Counted from the stretch's first letter, positions 27,060 through 36,014 are shown. The stretch: DNA of 64,000 nt from Rummeliibacillus pycnus_B (GCF_050459865.1 NZ_JBCMNM010000017.1:1-64000), one strand, 5' to 3'. Made by a program: numbers and translations. Notes: a model not told the origin generated them from the sequence alone.

Positions 27060-29039
27060 ATGGGTAAAACGATCAAGTGGAAAATAATTAGTACAGTTAT
27101 TCTTTTGGTGGCTGTAGGTTTAGTTTTGTTAAACGTTGTGAGTACTTATACTGTCAATCAAAAGACGAATGCTAGTCTAATCGATCAAAGTCAAGTACTT
27201 GTAACAGAAATGTCTTCATCAATTGAAAATTATCTAGGAAATTATGAAAAAGGGCTTATTCAATTTTCTAAATCAAGTGAAGTTCTTAATTATAAAGGGA
27301 AACAATCAAAGAAATTACTTGTTGGAAAATTCAATGATTTCTTATCAATCTACAACTCAACAACTTCAGTATATTATGCCCAAACGAATCGACATTTAGA
27401 TATTTTACCAGAAGCAGATTTAGGTTCTGATTTTGATCCTACTTCGCGTGATTGGTATAAAAATGCTTATAATAGTCCAGAAAAAGTATATTGGACTGCT
27501 CCATATATTGATCAAGCTACTAAGGAATACACGATTTCTGCTGCAAAAGCAGTTGTGAAAGATGGCAATGTTATTGGTGTAGTTGGTATAGATATTTTAT
27601 TATCAAACTTAACTAAAGAGATTTCTAAAACAGAACTTGGGTTTAACGGTTACCCTATTATTGTAGAAAATGATGGTAAAGCAATAGTACATCCAACAAA
27701 ATCTGGTCAAGATTTGTCAAAATATTCTTATGTTAAAAAGATGTTGGAAAACAATAAAGAAAAAGGGGTTGTATACGACGCTGAAAAAGGCAAATCGTAC
27801 ATAACAATTTACAATACTTTACCTAACTTAAAATGGAAAATTGGTGCTGTCTATGATGAAGCACAAATTCACCAAACAGCTTCAGATATCCGAAATATCT
27901 TTGTTATTGTATCAATTATTCTTTTAGCAATCCTTTTTGTAGTACTTATTCTAGTTATTGCAAAGATTACAAAACCAATTGGTGTTTTAAGAAAATTAAT
28001 GGATCAAGTGGCAAATGGTAACTTAACTGTGCGCTCTCAATATAGTGGCAAAGACGAAGTAGGACAACTATCTCAAGATTTCAATAAAATGATAGAAAAC
28101 ATGAGTTCTACTATTCGTGTTGTAAAAGATTCCTCATTTAATGTAAATGATAACTCTATGAAATTAAGTGCTTTAGCTGAGGAAACCAATGCTTCAAGTG
28201 AAGAAGTTACAGCAGCGATTGGAGAAATTGCTGAAGGTGCAAGTAATTCTGCTGGTCGTGCAGAGACTGCTGGTGAACATGCACATTCATTAAGCATTCA
28301 AATTAATGATATTCATGAAAAATCAAATGCTATGAAGGAAATTGCTGAAGAAGCACAAATTGTAAATAGTGGCGGCCAAAAACAAATCAACAAACTACAA
28401 TCCACTTTTACTGAGTGGGAAAATAGTATGTCAGAAATGGCAAATGTAATTGTGACATTAGAAAATAAAATCAAGTCTATTAATAGTGTTATGCAAACCA
28501 TAATGGATATTTCAAATCAAACGAATTTATTGGCTCTTAATGCTAGTATAGAAGCAGCTAGAGCAGGTGAACACGGGAAAGGATTTGCTGTCGTAGCGGA
28601 AGAAGTTCGGAAATTAGCAGAGCAATCAGCAACTGCAACTGAAGAAGTTCGAGAAATCGTTCAAGTATTACAACAAGAGTCAAAACTAGTAACAGAGCAA
28701 ATGTTGGCAACAAAAAATAATTTCCAATCACAAAATGAAGTAGTAAGTATTACAAGTGAGACTTTCTATAATATTTCTAATCTCGTTCAACGTCTTCAAG
28801 AATCTATCTCGGTGATTTCAAAAGATGTAATTTCTGTAACGACATTTAAAGATGAAGTAGTTGACATTATTCAACTAATGGCAGCAACCTCCGAAGAAAC
28901 GGCAGCAGCATCTGAAGAAGTAAGCGCATCTTCAGCAGAACAACTAAATGCAATCGAATCCGTTTCGGCATCTGCAGAAAACTTAACTCAATTAAGTGAA
29001 AAGCTTTCAGATGCAATAAAAAAATTTAAAATAGATTAG
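27060..29039 (+). CDS. Methyl-accepting chemotaxis protein with dCache sensor
   Basis: 659-residue transmembrane chemoreceptor. First helix about 7-29, an extracellular double-Cache ligand domain (about 35-275, with DPTSRDWYKNAY typical of amino-acid-binding dCache), second helix about 280-302, a HAMP linker (about 303-355) and a long signalling coiled coil. The hairpin tip QTNLLALNASIEAARAGEHG, which contacts CheA/CheW, is intact. Gln/Glu-rich pairs on either side suit methylation. AAGGGA precedes the ATG. Monocistronic; no che genes are nearby. Confidence 0.95.
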   Translation: MGKTIKWKIISTVILLVAVGLVLLNVVSTYTVNQKTNASLIDQSQVLVTEMSSSIENYLGNYEKGLIQFSKSSEVLNYKGKQSKKLLVGKFNDFLSIYNSTTSVYYAQTNRHLDILPEADLGSDFDPTSRDWYKNAYNSPEKVYWTAPYIDQATKEYTISAAKAVVKDGNVIGVVGIDILLSNLTKEISKTELGFNGYPIIVENDGKAIVHPTKSGQDLSKYSYVKKMLENNKEKGVVYDAEKGKSYITIYNTLPNLKWKIGAVYDEAQIHQTASDIRNIFVIVSIILLAILFVVLILVIAKITKPIGVLRKLMDQVANGNLTVRSQYSGKDEVGQLSQDFNKMIENMSSTIRVVKDSSFNVNDNSMKLSALAEETNASSEEVTAAIGEIAEGASNSAGRAETAGEHAHSLSIQINDIHEKSNAMKEIAEEAQIVNSGGQKQINKLQSTFTEWENSMSEMANVIVTLENKIKSINSVMQTIMDISNQTNLLALNASIEAARAGEHGKGFAVVAEEVRKLAEQSATATEEVREIVQVLQQESKLVTEQMLATKNNFQSQNEVVSITSETFYNISNLVQRLQESISVISKDVISVTTFKDEVVDIIQLMAATSEETAAASEEVSASSAEQLNAIESVSASAENLTQLSEKLSDAIKKFKID

Positions 29040-29068
29040 ACTCTTGTAAAAAGGTTGTTTAACGTAAT

Positions 29069-29104
29069 AAAACCCAAATGTACAAGTTAAACATTCGGGT
29101 TTTA
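29069..29104 (+). terminator. Terminator of the chemoreceptor gene
   Basis: AACCCAAATGT / ACATTCGGGTT with one mismatch, followed by TTTATT. Confidence 0.75.
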
Positions 29105-29204
29105 TTACTTAAATTGTATGGAGGTATTTAATACCTATAATATCAATATGTTTAATAACCTTAATAAATCAACGGTTAAGTTGAATTTTAATTTTCAGAA
29201 AAGT

Positions 29205-29233
29205 TTGCATTAATGACATTGTCGTGTTAGGAT
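29205..29233 (+). promoter_or_regulatory. Promoter of the metA transcript
   Basis: TTGCAT (29205-29210), 17-bp spacer, TAGGAT (29228-29233). Transcription would begin just before the S-box. Confidence 0.55.
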
Positions 29234-29251
29234 TACATTAATTACATAATT

Positions 29252-29353
29252 CTTATCAAGAGAAGCTGAGGGAAATGGCCCAATGAAGCTTCAGCAACCT
29301 CTGCATGGCAGAAAGGTGCTAAGTCCTACAAGACAATTGTCTTGGAAGATAAG
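29252..29353 (+). promoter_or_regulatory. SAM-I (S-box) riboswitch
   Basis: P1 arms CTTATC (29252-29257) and GATAAG (29348-29353) enclose the conserved S-box core: AGAAGCTGAGGGAAATGGCC, the CAGCAACC segment, and AAGGTGCTAAGTCC. S-adenosylmethionine binding stabilises the aptamer and favours the downstream terminator, shutting off metA when methionine is plentiful. Confidence 0.96.
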
Positions 29354-29375
29354 AAAAAGAAACTCAAATTACTTG

Positions 29376-29415
29376 AAACCTCTTTTCTTATCATAGAAAA
29401 GAGGTTTTTATTTTT
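29376..29415 (+). terminator. SAM-controlled intrinsic terminator before metA
   Basis: AAACCTCTTTTCT / AGAAAAGAGGTTT stem with a six-base loop and a T-rich tail, ending 20 bp before the metA start. It is the expression platform of the S-box. Confidence 0.93.
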
Positions 29416-29436
29416 TCTGAAAAGGAGCGTTTACGA

Positions 29437-30345
29437 ATGCCAATTAATATTTCGAAAGACTTACCTGCAACAGAGCTTTTAAAGAAAGAAAAAATCTTCG
29501 TGATGGATGAGGTTCGCTCAAAAAGCCAAAATATTAGACCATTAAATATTGCAATCTTAAATTTAATGCCTCAAAAAGAAAAGACAGAATTACAACTTCT
29601 TAGATTACTAGGGAATACACCATTACAAACAAATATAACATTTCTTAATACTGCAACACATGAATCAAAGAATGTCAGCAAATCTCATTTAGAAACATTC
29701 TATACAACTTATGAAGAAGTAAAACATCGCCGTTTTGATGGGCTTATTATTACGGGGGCACCGATCGAATTAATGGAATTTGAAGAAGTTGACTTTTGGA
29801 ATGAGATTCAAGCAATCATGGATTGGTCAAAGACAAATGTTACTTCCGTATTGCATATCTGTTGGGGAGCTCAAGCTGCACTGTATCACCACTTTGGAAT
29901 CGGAAAGTTCCCATTACCAGAAAAATGTTCAGGAATTTATCAACATACTGTGAATGATTCAACAATAAAATTGTTAAGAGGGTTTAATGATATATTTACA
30001 GCACCTCATTCAAGAAATACTTCCGTTTCGCTTGAAGAAGTAGAATCACACCCAGATTTAACCGTATTATCTTTTTCTGAAGAAGCTGGACTATTTATGG
30101 CTATTTCAAAAGACGAAAAATTAATTATGGTAACTGGGCATTTAGAGTATGATGCAGATACTTTGAAACAAGAATATGAACGAGACGTTGCAAAAGGTTT
30201 AGATATTTCCGTTCCAGAACATTACTTCCCGAATGATGATCCAACTAAAACACCGCTAAATAGCTGGCGTTCTCATACACATTTATTATTTTCAAACTGG
30301 TTAAATTATTACGTTTACCAAGAAACACCTTTCGAATGGGAATAA
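29437..30345 (+). CDS. metA: Homoserine O-acetyltransferase (MetA family)
   Basis: 302 residues, first committed step of methionine synthesis. The triad is intact: nucleophile Cys142 (HICWGAQ), His235 and Glu237 (VTGHLEYD). Residue 111 is Glu (GAPIE). In Bacillus cereus MetA, Glu at this position goes with acetyl-CoA, while Gly in Escherichia coli goes with succinyl-CoA, so I infer acetyl transfer despite the usual succinyltransferase annotation. AAAGGAG precedes the ATG. The gene lies behind the S-box and terminator. Confidence 0.94.
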   Translation: MPINISKDLPATELLKKEKIFVMDEVRSKSQNIRPLNIAILNLMPQKEKTELQLLRLLGNTPLQTNITFLNTATHESKNVSKSHLETFYTTYEEVKHRRFDGLIITGAPIELMEFEEVDFWNEIQAIMDWSKTNVTSVLHICWGAQAALYHHFGIGKFPLPEKCSGIYQHTVNDSTIKLLRGFNDIFTAPHSRNTSVSLEEVESHPDLTVLSFSEEAGLFMAISKDEKLIMVTGHLEYDADTLKQEYERDVAKGLDISVPEHYFPNDDPTKTPLNSWRSHTHLLFSNWLNYYVYQETPFEWE

Positions 30346-30358
30346 TGGGGGGATTAGT

Positions 30359-31306
30359 TTGAATGAAATAAAAGTTGCGGTCGTGCAAGCTGGTTCATAT
30401 TTGATGGAGATAGACAGAACAATTGAAAAAGCGTGTTCTCTTATTTTAGAGGCAGGTGAAAAAGGTGCAAAACTTACACTTTTTCCAGAAGCATTTATAG
30501 GGGGTTACCCACGTGGATTAGACTTTGGTGCAACAGTTGGAAATCGAAATCAAAATGGTAGACAAGATTTTGAGAGATATTCTGATGGAGCGATAACAGT
30601 CTCAAGTAGGGAAACAGAACTGTTAGCAAATGCAGCAAAACAAGCAAATGCATATGTTATCATGGGTGTTATTGAAAAGGAAGAGTTAAATCGTGGGGGG
30701 ACATTATATTGCTCCGTTTTCTATTTTGGACCTGATGGTGAATTTTTAGGCAAGCATCGTAAACTAAAACCAACCGGTTCAGAAAGACTCATATGGGGTG
30801 AAGGCGATGGTAGTACAATGCCAGTAATAGAAACGCCATTTGGCAGAATTGGTGCTCTTATTTGCTGGGAAAATTATATGCCTCTAGCAAGGACTGCAAT
30901 GTATGCAAAGGGTATAGATATCTATTTAGCTCCTACAGCTGATTCGAGAGATGCATGGTTTTCAACAGTGAGACATATTGCATTAGAAGGTAGATGCTTT
31001 GTCTTATCATGCAATCAATATGTCACTTCGGATATGTACCCAAAAGATTTTCAAGAAAGATCGGAAATCCAAGCATTCAATGGTGAGGTAACCCGTGGAG
31101 GAAGTTGTATTGTAAATCCATTAGGTGAATTTATTGTTGAACCTGTATTTAATAAAGAAGAGATTTTGTATGCAGAGTTACCTCTTAAACAAATAACTGA
31201 AAGTAGATTTGACTTTGATGCAGTTGGACATTATGCAAGAAATGATATATTTAGTTTAACCGTTGATGAAAAGCCCAAAAGCTCAGTTCAATTTACTTCA
31301 AAATAA
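30359..31306 (+). CDS. Nitrilase-family carbon-nitrogen hydrolase
   Basis: 315 residues with the full nitrilase triad: Glu44 (FPEAFIGGYPRG), Lys135 (HRKLKPT) and Cys169 (ALICWENYMPLAR). The WENYMPLAR segment and the YPRG motif are those of branch-1 true nitrilases and cyanide dihydratases, which turn nitriles into acids plus ammonia. The start is TTG behind GGGGGG; the ATG four bases on is out of frame. It lies 13 bp after metA and before a terminator, so it is likely under the same S-box control. The reason for that link is not evident. Confidence 0.9.
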   Translation: MNEIKVAVVQAGSYLMEIDRTIEKACSLILEAGEKGAKLTLFPEAFIGGYPRGLDFGATVGNRNQNGRQDFERYSDGAITVSSRETELLANAAKQANAYVIMGVIEKEELNRGGTLYCSVFYFGPDGEFLGKHRKLKPTGSERLIWGEGDGSTMPVIETPFGRIGALICWENYMPLARTAMYAKGIDIYLAPTADSRDAWFSTVRHIALEGRCFVLSCNQYVTSDMYPKDFQERSEIQAFNGEVTRGGSCIVNPLGEFIVEPVFNKEEILYAELPLKQITESRFDFDAVGHYARNDIFSLTVDEKPKSSVQFTSK

Positions 31307-31313
31307 ATCGTTC

Positions 31314-31346
31314 CCGCTGATAGAGCTTTCTTTCAGCGGTTTTTTA
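31314..31346 (+). terminator. Terminator of metA-nitrilase
   Basis: CCGCTGA / TCAGCGG with TTTTTTATT. Confidence 0.9.
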
Positions 31347-31460
31347 TTCCCGATATCATTAGATTTGGATTAATTTGATATAATAGTTTTTAATGTGAAT
31401 CTATTTCATAATTCGAAATTTATATAAATTATACGTACGTTTTATTATATCCAATTATTT

Positions 31461-31564
31461 GTGGAGCGAAAGACGGCGACTCCTACGGGAAAGCCCCACA
31501 GGAACGTAGTGACGAGGAGATTGAAGCCAAGCCCGTGGAAAGCGCCGTCTGTAGCGGAACAACC
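31461..31564 (+). repeat. Interspersed Bacillales repeat element, short copy
   Basis: GC-rich 104-bp element in an AT-rich gap. Terminal arms AGACGGCG (31471-31478) and CGCCGTCT (31543-31550) are inverted repeats. The sequence begins GTGGAGCGAAAGAC and ends GTAGCGGAAC. It is the same family as 10697-10882 and the 1-24 tail. The 61-codon open frame over it is not a gene. Confidence 0.78.
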
Positions 31565-31657
31565 AAATCTGAATAAGGAAAAAATAAATGCATTAAGGTA
31601 CGTGTATTTAAAAACTAAAAACGAGATTAATATATGTAAGAAATGAGGAAATGGATG

Positions 31658-33607
31658 ATGTTTAAAACAATTGGTGTTTTAGCGCATGTAGATGCAGGGA
31701 AAACAACTTTTTCTGAACAATTGCTCTATCATACAAATAGTATAAAAGAACGTGGGCGAGTCGATCACAAAGATGCATTTTTAGATAATCACGAGATTGA
31801 ACGTGAACGAGGTATCACAGTTTTTGCTGAACAAGGTCGTATGGTTATCGGGGAAGATACCTATACAATTATTGATACACCAGGGCACGTCGATTTTTCT
31901 CCTGAAATGGAGAGAGCGATTCAAGTTTTGGATTACGCAATTGTCATTGTCAGTGCAATAGATGGTGTAGAGGGAAATACAGAAACAGTTTGGAAACTGC
32001 TAAGAAAATATAACGTTCCAACATTTATTTTTATCAATAAAACAGATCGTGATGGAGCAGATGTCGCAAAAGTAATTGAAGAAATGCAGAAAGAACTTTC
32101 ACAGGATATAATTTCAATTACTAATCGACTATCTGGACAGTCGATTTCAGAATTGCTACTTGAGTTTATTGCAGAAAGAGATGATAAACTTCTTGAAAAA
32201 TATATGGAACAAGATATAAATGAACAACACTTTCTACAAACTTTTCGTCAGTTAATTAAAAAAGGCGAGGCGTTTCCATGTGCTGAAGGCTCTGCATTGA
32301 AAGATATAGGGGTTTTGGAATTTTTTGAGCAGCTGATGACTCTAACAGAAACGAATTTTAATAGTGAAGAGCCTTTTACAGCAAAAGTTTTTAAAATTCG
32401 TCATGATGAAAAAAAACAGCGGATTACATTTATGAAGGCAATGACAGGTAAGTTAAAAGTTCGTAATGCACTACATATTGGTGGGACATCCGAAAAAGTA
32501 ACGGAAATTCGTCTTTATAATGGAGAAAAATATGAAAGTGTGAAAGAAATACAAGCTGGAGAGATTTTCGCAGTAACAGGTATCACTCAAGCTACAATAG
32601 GGGATGTTATAGGAGAAATAGAAAATAAGCGTAAACATACATTTGAACTCGTACCTACATTACAATCGAAAGTTGTAAATGATGGAATTGAACATATTAA
32701 AGAAGTATGGGCAAACTTCAAGTTATTGGAAGCTGAAGACCCATCGTTACATGTATTGTGGAGTGAAAAGTTTCAAGAAATACATATCCATGTTATGGGC
32801 GTTATTCAATTAGAAGTACTAGTTGAAGTTGTAAAAACACGCTTCGGACATAAAGTGCATTTTGAAAATCCCCAAATTTTATATATGGAAACTATTGATC
32901 AACCAGTAAAAGGATACGGCCATTTTGAACCATTAAAACATTATGCTGAAGTACATTTGAAAATGGAACCAGTTGACAGGGGGAATGGAATCTTATTTGA
33001 AAATGCATGTCATGCCGATGATTTATCTGTAGGGCATCAACGATTAATTGAACAACATCTATTTGAAAGAGAACATCATGGACTTTTAACAGGGTTTCCA
33101 ATCACAGATATCAAATTTACACTTGTTACAGGGCGAGCTCATATTAAACATACGGAAGGTGGCGATTTCAGAGAAGCCACATATCGTGCCATTCGACAAG
33201 GTCTTGAACAAGCGGAAAATAGACTTTTAGAACCTTATTATTCTTTTAAGATGAAAGCTTCTAGTGAGTTTGTCGGTCGCATGATGACAGATATTCAACA
33301 GGCAAGTGGGGAATTTGAAGCTCCTCATATAATAGAAGAAAAAGTAATTATGAAAGGCCGTGTACCTGTTTCTACTTTTATGAATTACAGTACTATATTT
33401 GCAGCGTATACGAATGGGAAAGGTGCTCTTTCTTTAACGTTTAGTGGATATGATACTTGCCATAATACAGAAGAAATTATCGAGAATTTGAATTATAACA
33501 AAGAGGCGGATCCAGAATATACTTCTTCGAGTATTTTTTGTGCAAAAGGAAAAGGTTATGTGGTACCGTGGCATGAAGCAGAAGCAGCTATGCACTGTAG
33601 TGAATAG
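31658..33607 (+). CDS. TetM/TetB(P)-type ribosomal-protection-like translational GTPase
   Basis: 649-residue EF-G-like GTPase close to the length of TetM (about 640). Switch and G motifs are complete: AHVDAGKT (9-16), DTPGHVDF, NKTD, then EF-G domains II to V. Related ribosomal-protection proteins dislodge tetracycline; chromosomal homologues of environmental Bacillales are often of unproven resistance. GAGGAA seven bases before the ATG at 31658 sets the start; two upstream in-frame ATGs are worse. No tet leader peptide or transposon is adjacent, so this looks resident rather than mobile. Confidence 0.85.
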   Translation: MFKTIGVLAHVDAGKTTFSEQLLYHTNSIKERGRVDHKDAFLDNHEIERERGITVFAEQGRMVIGEDTYTIIDTPGHVDFSPEMERAIQVLDYAIVIVSAIDGVEGNTETVWKLLRKYNVPTFIFINKTDRDGADVAKVIEEMQKELSQDIISITNRLSGQSISELLLEFIAERDDKLLEKYMEQDINEQHFLQTFRQLIKKGEAFPCAEGSALKDIGVLEFFEQLMTLTETNFNSEEPFTAKVFKIRHDEKKQRITFMKAMTGKLKVRNALHIGGTSEKVTEIRLYNGEKYESVKEIQAGEIFAVTGITQATIGDVIGEIENKRKHTFELVPTLQSKVVNDGIEHIKEVWANFKLLEAEDPSLHVLWSEKFQEIHIHVMGVIQLEVLVEVVKTRFGHKVHFENPQILYMETIDQPVKGYGHFEPLKHYAEVHLKMEPVDRGNGILFENACHADDLSVGHQRLIEQHLFEREHHGLLTGFPITDIKFTLVTGRAHIKHTEGGDFREATYRAIRQGLEQAENRLLEPYYSFKMKASSEFVGRMMTDIQQASGEFEAPHIIEEKVIMKGRVPVSTFMNYSTIFAAYTNGKGALSLTFSGYDTCHNTEEIIENLNYNKEADPEYTSSSIFCAKGKGYVVPWHEAEAAMHCSE

Positions 33608-33682
33608 TAAGTTGGTATTTGTAAAAATGCTTTTAATTAAAAGGGTCAGTGTTATTTAAAAGCTTTATTTAGAAAAAATGAT

Positions 33683-33726
33683 AAAGGTGTTGATTAGTGA
33701 TGTAAAGCTAATTAACACCTTTTTAT
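33683..33726 (+). terminator. Terminator of the TetM-like gene
   Basis: AAAGGTGTTGATTAG / CTAATTAACACCTTT with one wobble and TTTTTATG. Confidence 0.88.
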
Positions 33727-33735
33727 GTAAGATAG

Positions 33736-33771
33736 TATGGGCGTAGTGGGGGGCGAGTCCACACCCCGCTG
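33736..33771 (-). repeat. Partial copy of the tRNA-Lys 3' end (putative att remnant)
   Basis: The minus strand carries an acceptor and T-arm like that of the tRNA-Lys at 37512-37585. Thirty-one of 36 bases match, the first 17 without a break (TATGGGCGTAGTGGGGG on the plus strand), and both copies have the same orientation. The anticodon arm is absent. Together with the intact tRNA it brackets 33772-37511. The rest of 33772-34059 holds only a weak AAAACCGC/GCGGTTTT hairpin at 33857-33893. Confidence 0.7.
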
Positions 33772-34059
33772 TATTTTTATTCAACTATAAATCACTTAAA
33801 AGTAAAATGTCTTAAAAAGAAGTAATTGAAAGAGAATCAATCGCATAAATATTAATAAAACCGCACATGAGATTATTTCTTTTGCGCGGTTTTACATATA
33901 AATTGCACAAATAACTTTCAAGTAATCTTATCAAACGGAAAAGTTAAAAGGGAGGAATATTATTTGGATAATATTAACAATTCAGATCGTAGATTTACTA
34001 TATAAGAAAGGAAACATTAATATTAACAACAAAAATATTACTATTTTTAGGAGGAGAAA

Positions 34060-34452
34060 ATGAAAAAGCTGTGGATGTTATTAGTAGTACTAATTTTCTT
34101 AACTGGTTGTGGGACGACAAGTGGAAAAAGTATAGAAGGCAGTCAGATAAATGAAAAATTCTTGGGTGAGTGGGCAGGCGATATTGAAATACCTCAATCA
34201 TCATTAACGATTAATTTGAAGCTAGATAAAAGCATAGGTACTTTATCAGTTCCGGAGCAAGGGTTAAAAGATTATCCTTTTGAAAGTATTACGTATGATG
34301 GCAATAAAATTAATATTATCATTAATTTTAAAGGTTCTAAAATTAATATTTTAGGAGAATTAAAAGAAGATCGTATTGATGGTACGATAATTCAAAACGG
34401 TGAAACATTTGCTGTTGAATTAATGCCATTTGAGGAACAACCGTTTTTGTAA
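34060..34452 (+). CDS. Lipoprotein resembling the N-terminal domain of alpha/beta hydrolases
   Basis: 130-residue lipoprotein: signal peptide with lipobox LTGC, lipidated Cys at residue 17. The mature part (FLGEWAGDIEIPQSS, then SLTVPEQG-like and DGTIIQNG stretches) looks like the small beta-barrel domain that precedes the catalytic domain in some secreted alpha/beta hydrolases. No hydrolase domain follows here. It is either a stand-alone domain or a truncated gene. TAGGAGGAG is a strong ribosome site. The family link is pattern-based and moderate. Confidence 0.75.
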   Translation: MKKLWMLLVVLIFLTGCGTTSGKSIEGSQINEKFLGEWAGDIEIPQSSLTINLKLDKSIGTLSVPEQGLKDYPFESITYDGNKINIIINFKGSKINILGELKEDRIDGTIIQNGETFAVELMPFEEQPFL

Positions 34453-34494
34453 TATGAGATCCGTTGATAATAGACACTTGAAAGTTACTTTACA

Positions 34495-34532
34495 AAAGGT
34501 GATTTCTGTAGAGAACAGTAATCATCTTTTTT
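34495..34532 (+). terminator. Terminator of the lipoprotein gene
   Basis: AAAAGGTGATTTCTGT / ACAGTAATCATCTTTT with one mismatch and one wobble, then TTTT. Confidence 0.7.
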
Positions 34533-34678
34533 AAATTAATAAATTATTATTTTAAATTAATTGAAGTAGCGAAATTACAATAAATAGAAAAAGTGTAATA
34601 TACCATGTTTAAGGATTTATTGTTGCATAGATACAAAAATGTAAAAAGTTAATAGAATAAGAGACGGAGGCATAAAAA

Positions 34679-35173
34679 ATGAAAATTCGTGAAATAGAAG
34701 TATTAGATGCAGAGCCATTTTTGAAGTTATTATGCGAAGTTGAGAATTCAAATAATATGCTGTTTAACCCAGGTGAAAGAAGTACGACGATTGAAAAACA
34801 AATAAATATTATTCAATCAATTAAAAATGATCCACGGTCTACTTTCTTAGTTGCTGAGAAAGAAGATAGACTGATTGGATATATTGGTATTATGGCAGGA
34901 GATTTACAAAGAACCAAACACATAGGGCGGATCGTGTGTGGTGTTTCCGAACAATCTAGAGGATTGGGAATTGGAACGAAATTATTCCAAGAAGTTTTTA
35001 ATTGGATTGAAGGAAAGTATTTTACTAGATTAGAATTGACAGTTCTTGTAACGAATTCAGTTGCCATTAAATTATATGAAAAAATGGGATTTATAAAAGA
35101 AGGAAAGAAAATTGACTCATTATTAATTGATGATCAATTCGTTGATGAATGGTACATGTATAAAAGAGTATGA
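34679..35173 (+). CDS. GNAT-family N-acetyltransferase
   Basis: 164 residues, a full single GNAT domain. The acetyl-CoA loop is seen in SEQSRGLGIGTKLF (about 103-116), and a C-terminal LYEKMGFIKEG motif is typical. The substrate is unknown; the general shape resembles ribosomal-protein or small-amine acetyltransferases. ACGGAGG lies upstream. It overlaps the next gene by four bases (ATGA), so the two are translationally coupled. Confidence 0.9.
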   Translation: MKIREIEVLDAEPFLKLLCEVENSNNMLFNPGERSTTIEKQINIIQSIKNDPRSTFLVAEKEDRLIGYIGIMAGDLQRTKHIGRIVCGVSEQSRGLGIGTKLFQEVFNWIEGKYFTRLELTVLVTNSVAIKLYEKMGFIKEGKKIDSLLIDDQFVDEWYMYKRV

Positions 35174-35760
35174 ATTATTATGGAAAGGAAATCGACATAT
35201 TGCAGGATAAAAGAGAAGCTGAGTTAATTGAAATTATTCAGAAAGACGCTTGGATGGTAAAAATATTAAAAACAGTAGAAAAACTAAATCTACCAGATTG
35301 TTGGGTTTGTGCGGGATTTATTCGAAATAAGGTATGGGATTTCGTACATAGTTATAATGTTAGAACACAATTAAATGATATAGATGTAATATATTTTGAT
35401 CCATCGAATATTTCGCAAGAAGTAGAAAAGAAGATGGAAAGTACATTACGAGGAATAATGCCAGCTGAACCTTGGTCAGTTAAAAACCAGGCTAGAATGC
35501 ATATGAAAAATCAATCAAAACCTTATACATCATCACTTGACGGAATTTCGCATTTTCCTGAAATTCCTACTGCAATTGGCGCAAAAATCATTAATGGGAA
35601 AATACAAATTCTTGCACCCTATGGAGTGAGTTCTTTATTCGATAAAAGAGTTGAGCCAACTCCTTATTTTACAGCAGACAAGGAATTGCATACAATTTAT
35701 CACAAACGTATTCAATCAAAAGATTGGAAACGAACGTGGCCAGAATTAGAAATACTTTAA
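35170..35760 (+). CDS. Nucleotidyltransferase-family protein (NTP_transf_6 type)
   Basis: 196 residues of the PF06042-like group. CAGFIRNKVWD followed by LNDIDVIYFD gives the nucleotidyltransferase G/S and D-x-D elements; FPEIPTAIGAKI is a further conserved block. The substrate is unknown. Coupled to the GNAT gene by an ATGA overlap, which suggests a joint small-molecule or RNA modification role, but there is no direct evidence. Confidence 0.87.
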   Translation: MNYYGKEIDILQDKREAELIEIIQKDAWMVKILKTVEKLNLPDCWVCAGFIRNKVWDFVHSYNVRTQLNDIDVIYFDPSNISQEVEKKMESTLRGIMPAEPWSVKNQARMHMKNQSKPYTSSLDGISHFPEIPTAIGAKIINGKIQILAPYGVSSLFDKRVEPTPYFTADKELHTIYHKRIQSKDWKRTWPELEIL

Positions 35761-35860
35761 GAAATGTGTAATCCTAGTTAACCTTTAATTAAATAGTAAG
35801 CTCGTTTACAGCAAAACGTATGAACTATCAAAAGTCTTGATGAATAATTCCATTTATTGA

Positions 35861-35901
35861 TCCCGATTCTTAACTAAAAGTTGGAATTGGGACTTTTTTT
35901 A
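35861..35901 (+). terminator. Terminator of the GNAT-nucleotidyltransferase pair
   Basis: TCCCGATTC / GAATTGGGA (one wobble) and a seven-T tract. Confidence 0.85.
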
Positions 35902-36014
35902 TTTAATAATTACTAATCTTATTAATTTAGTGTGAATTAACTATTGAATGAAGATTTGGATAAGGATATAATAAATACCAATTAGTTTACTATGAATTAA
36001 AATGAGGTGAAAAA

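Noticed and set aside
31461..31646. 61-codon plus-strand frame before the TetM-like gene
   Set aside because: Covers the interspersed repeat and ends at the next gene; not a TetM leader peptide.
32892..33101. Minus-strand frame inside the TetM-like gene
   Set aside because: Shadow of a strongly coding plus-strand frame, as are the other antisense frames within recognised genes.
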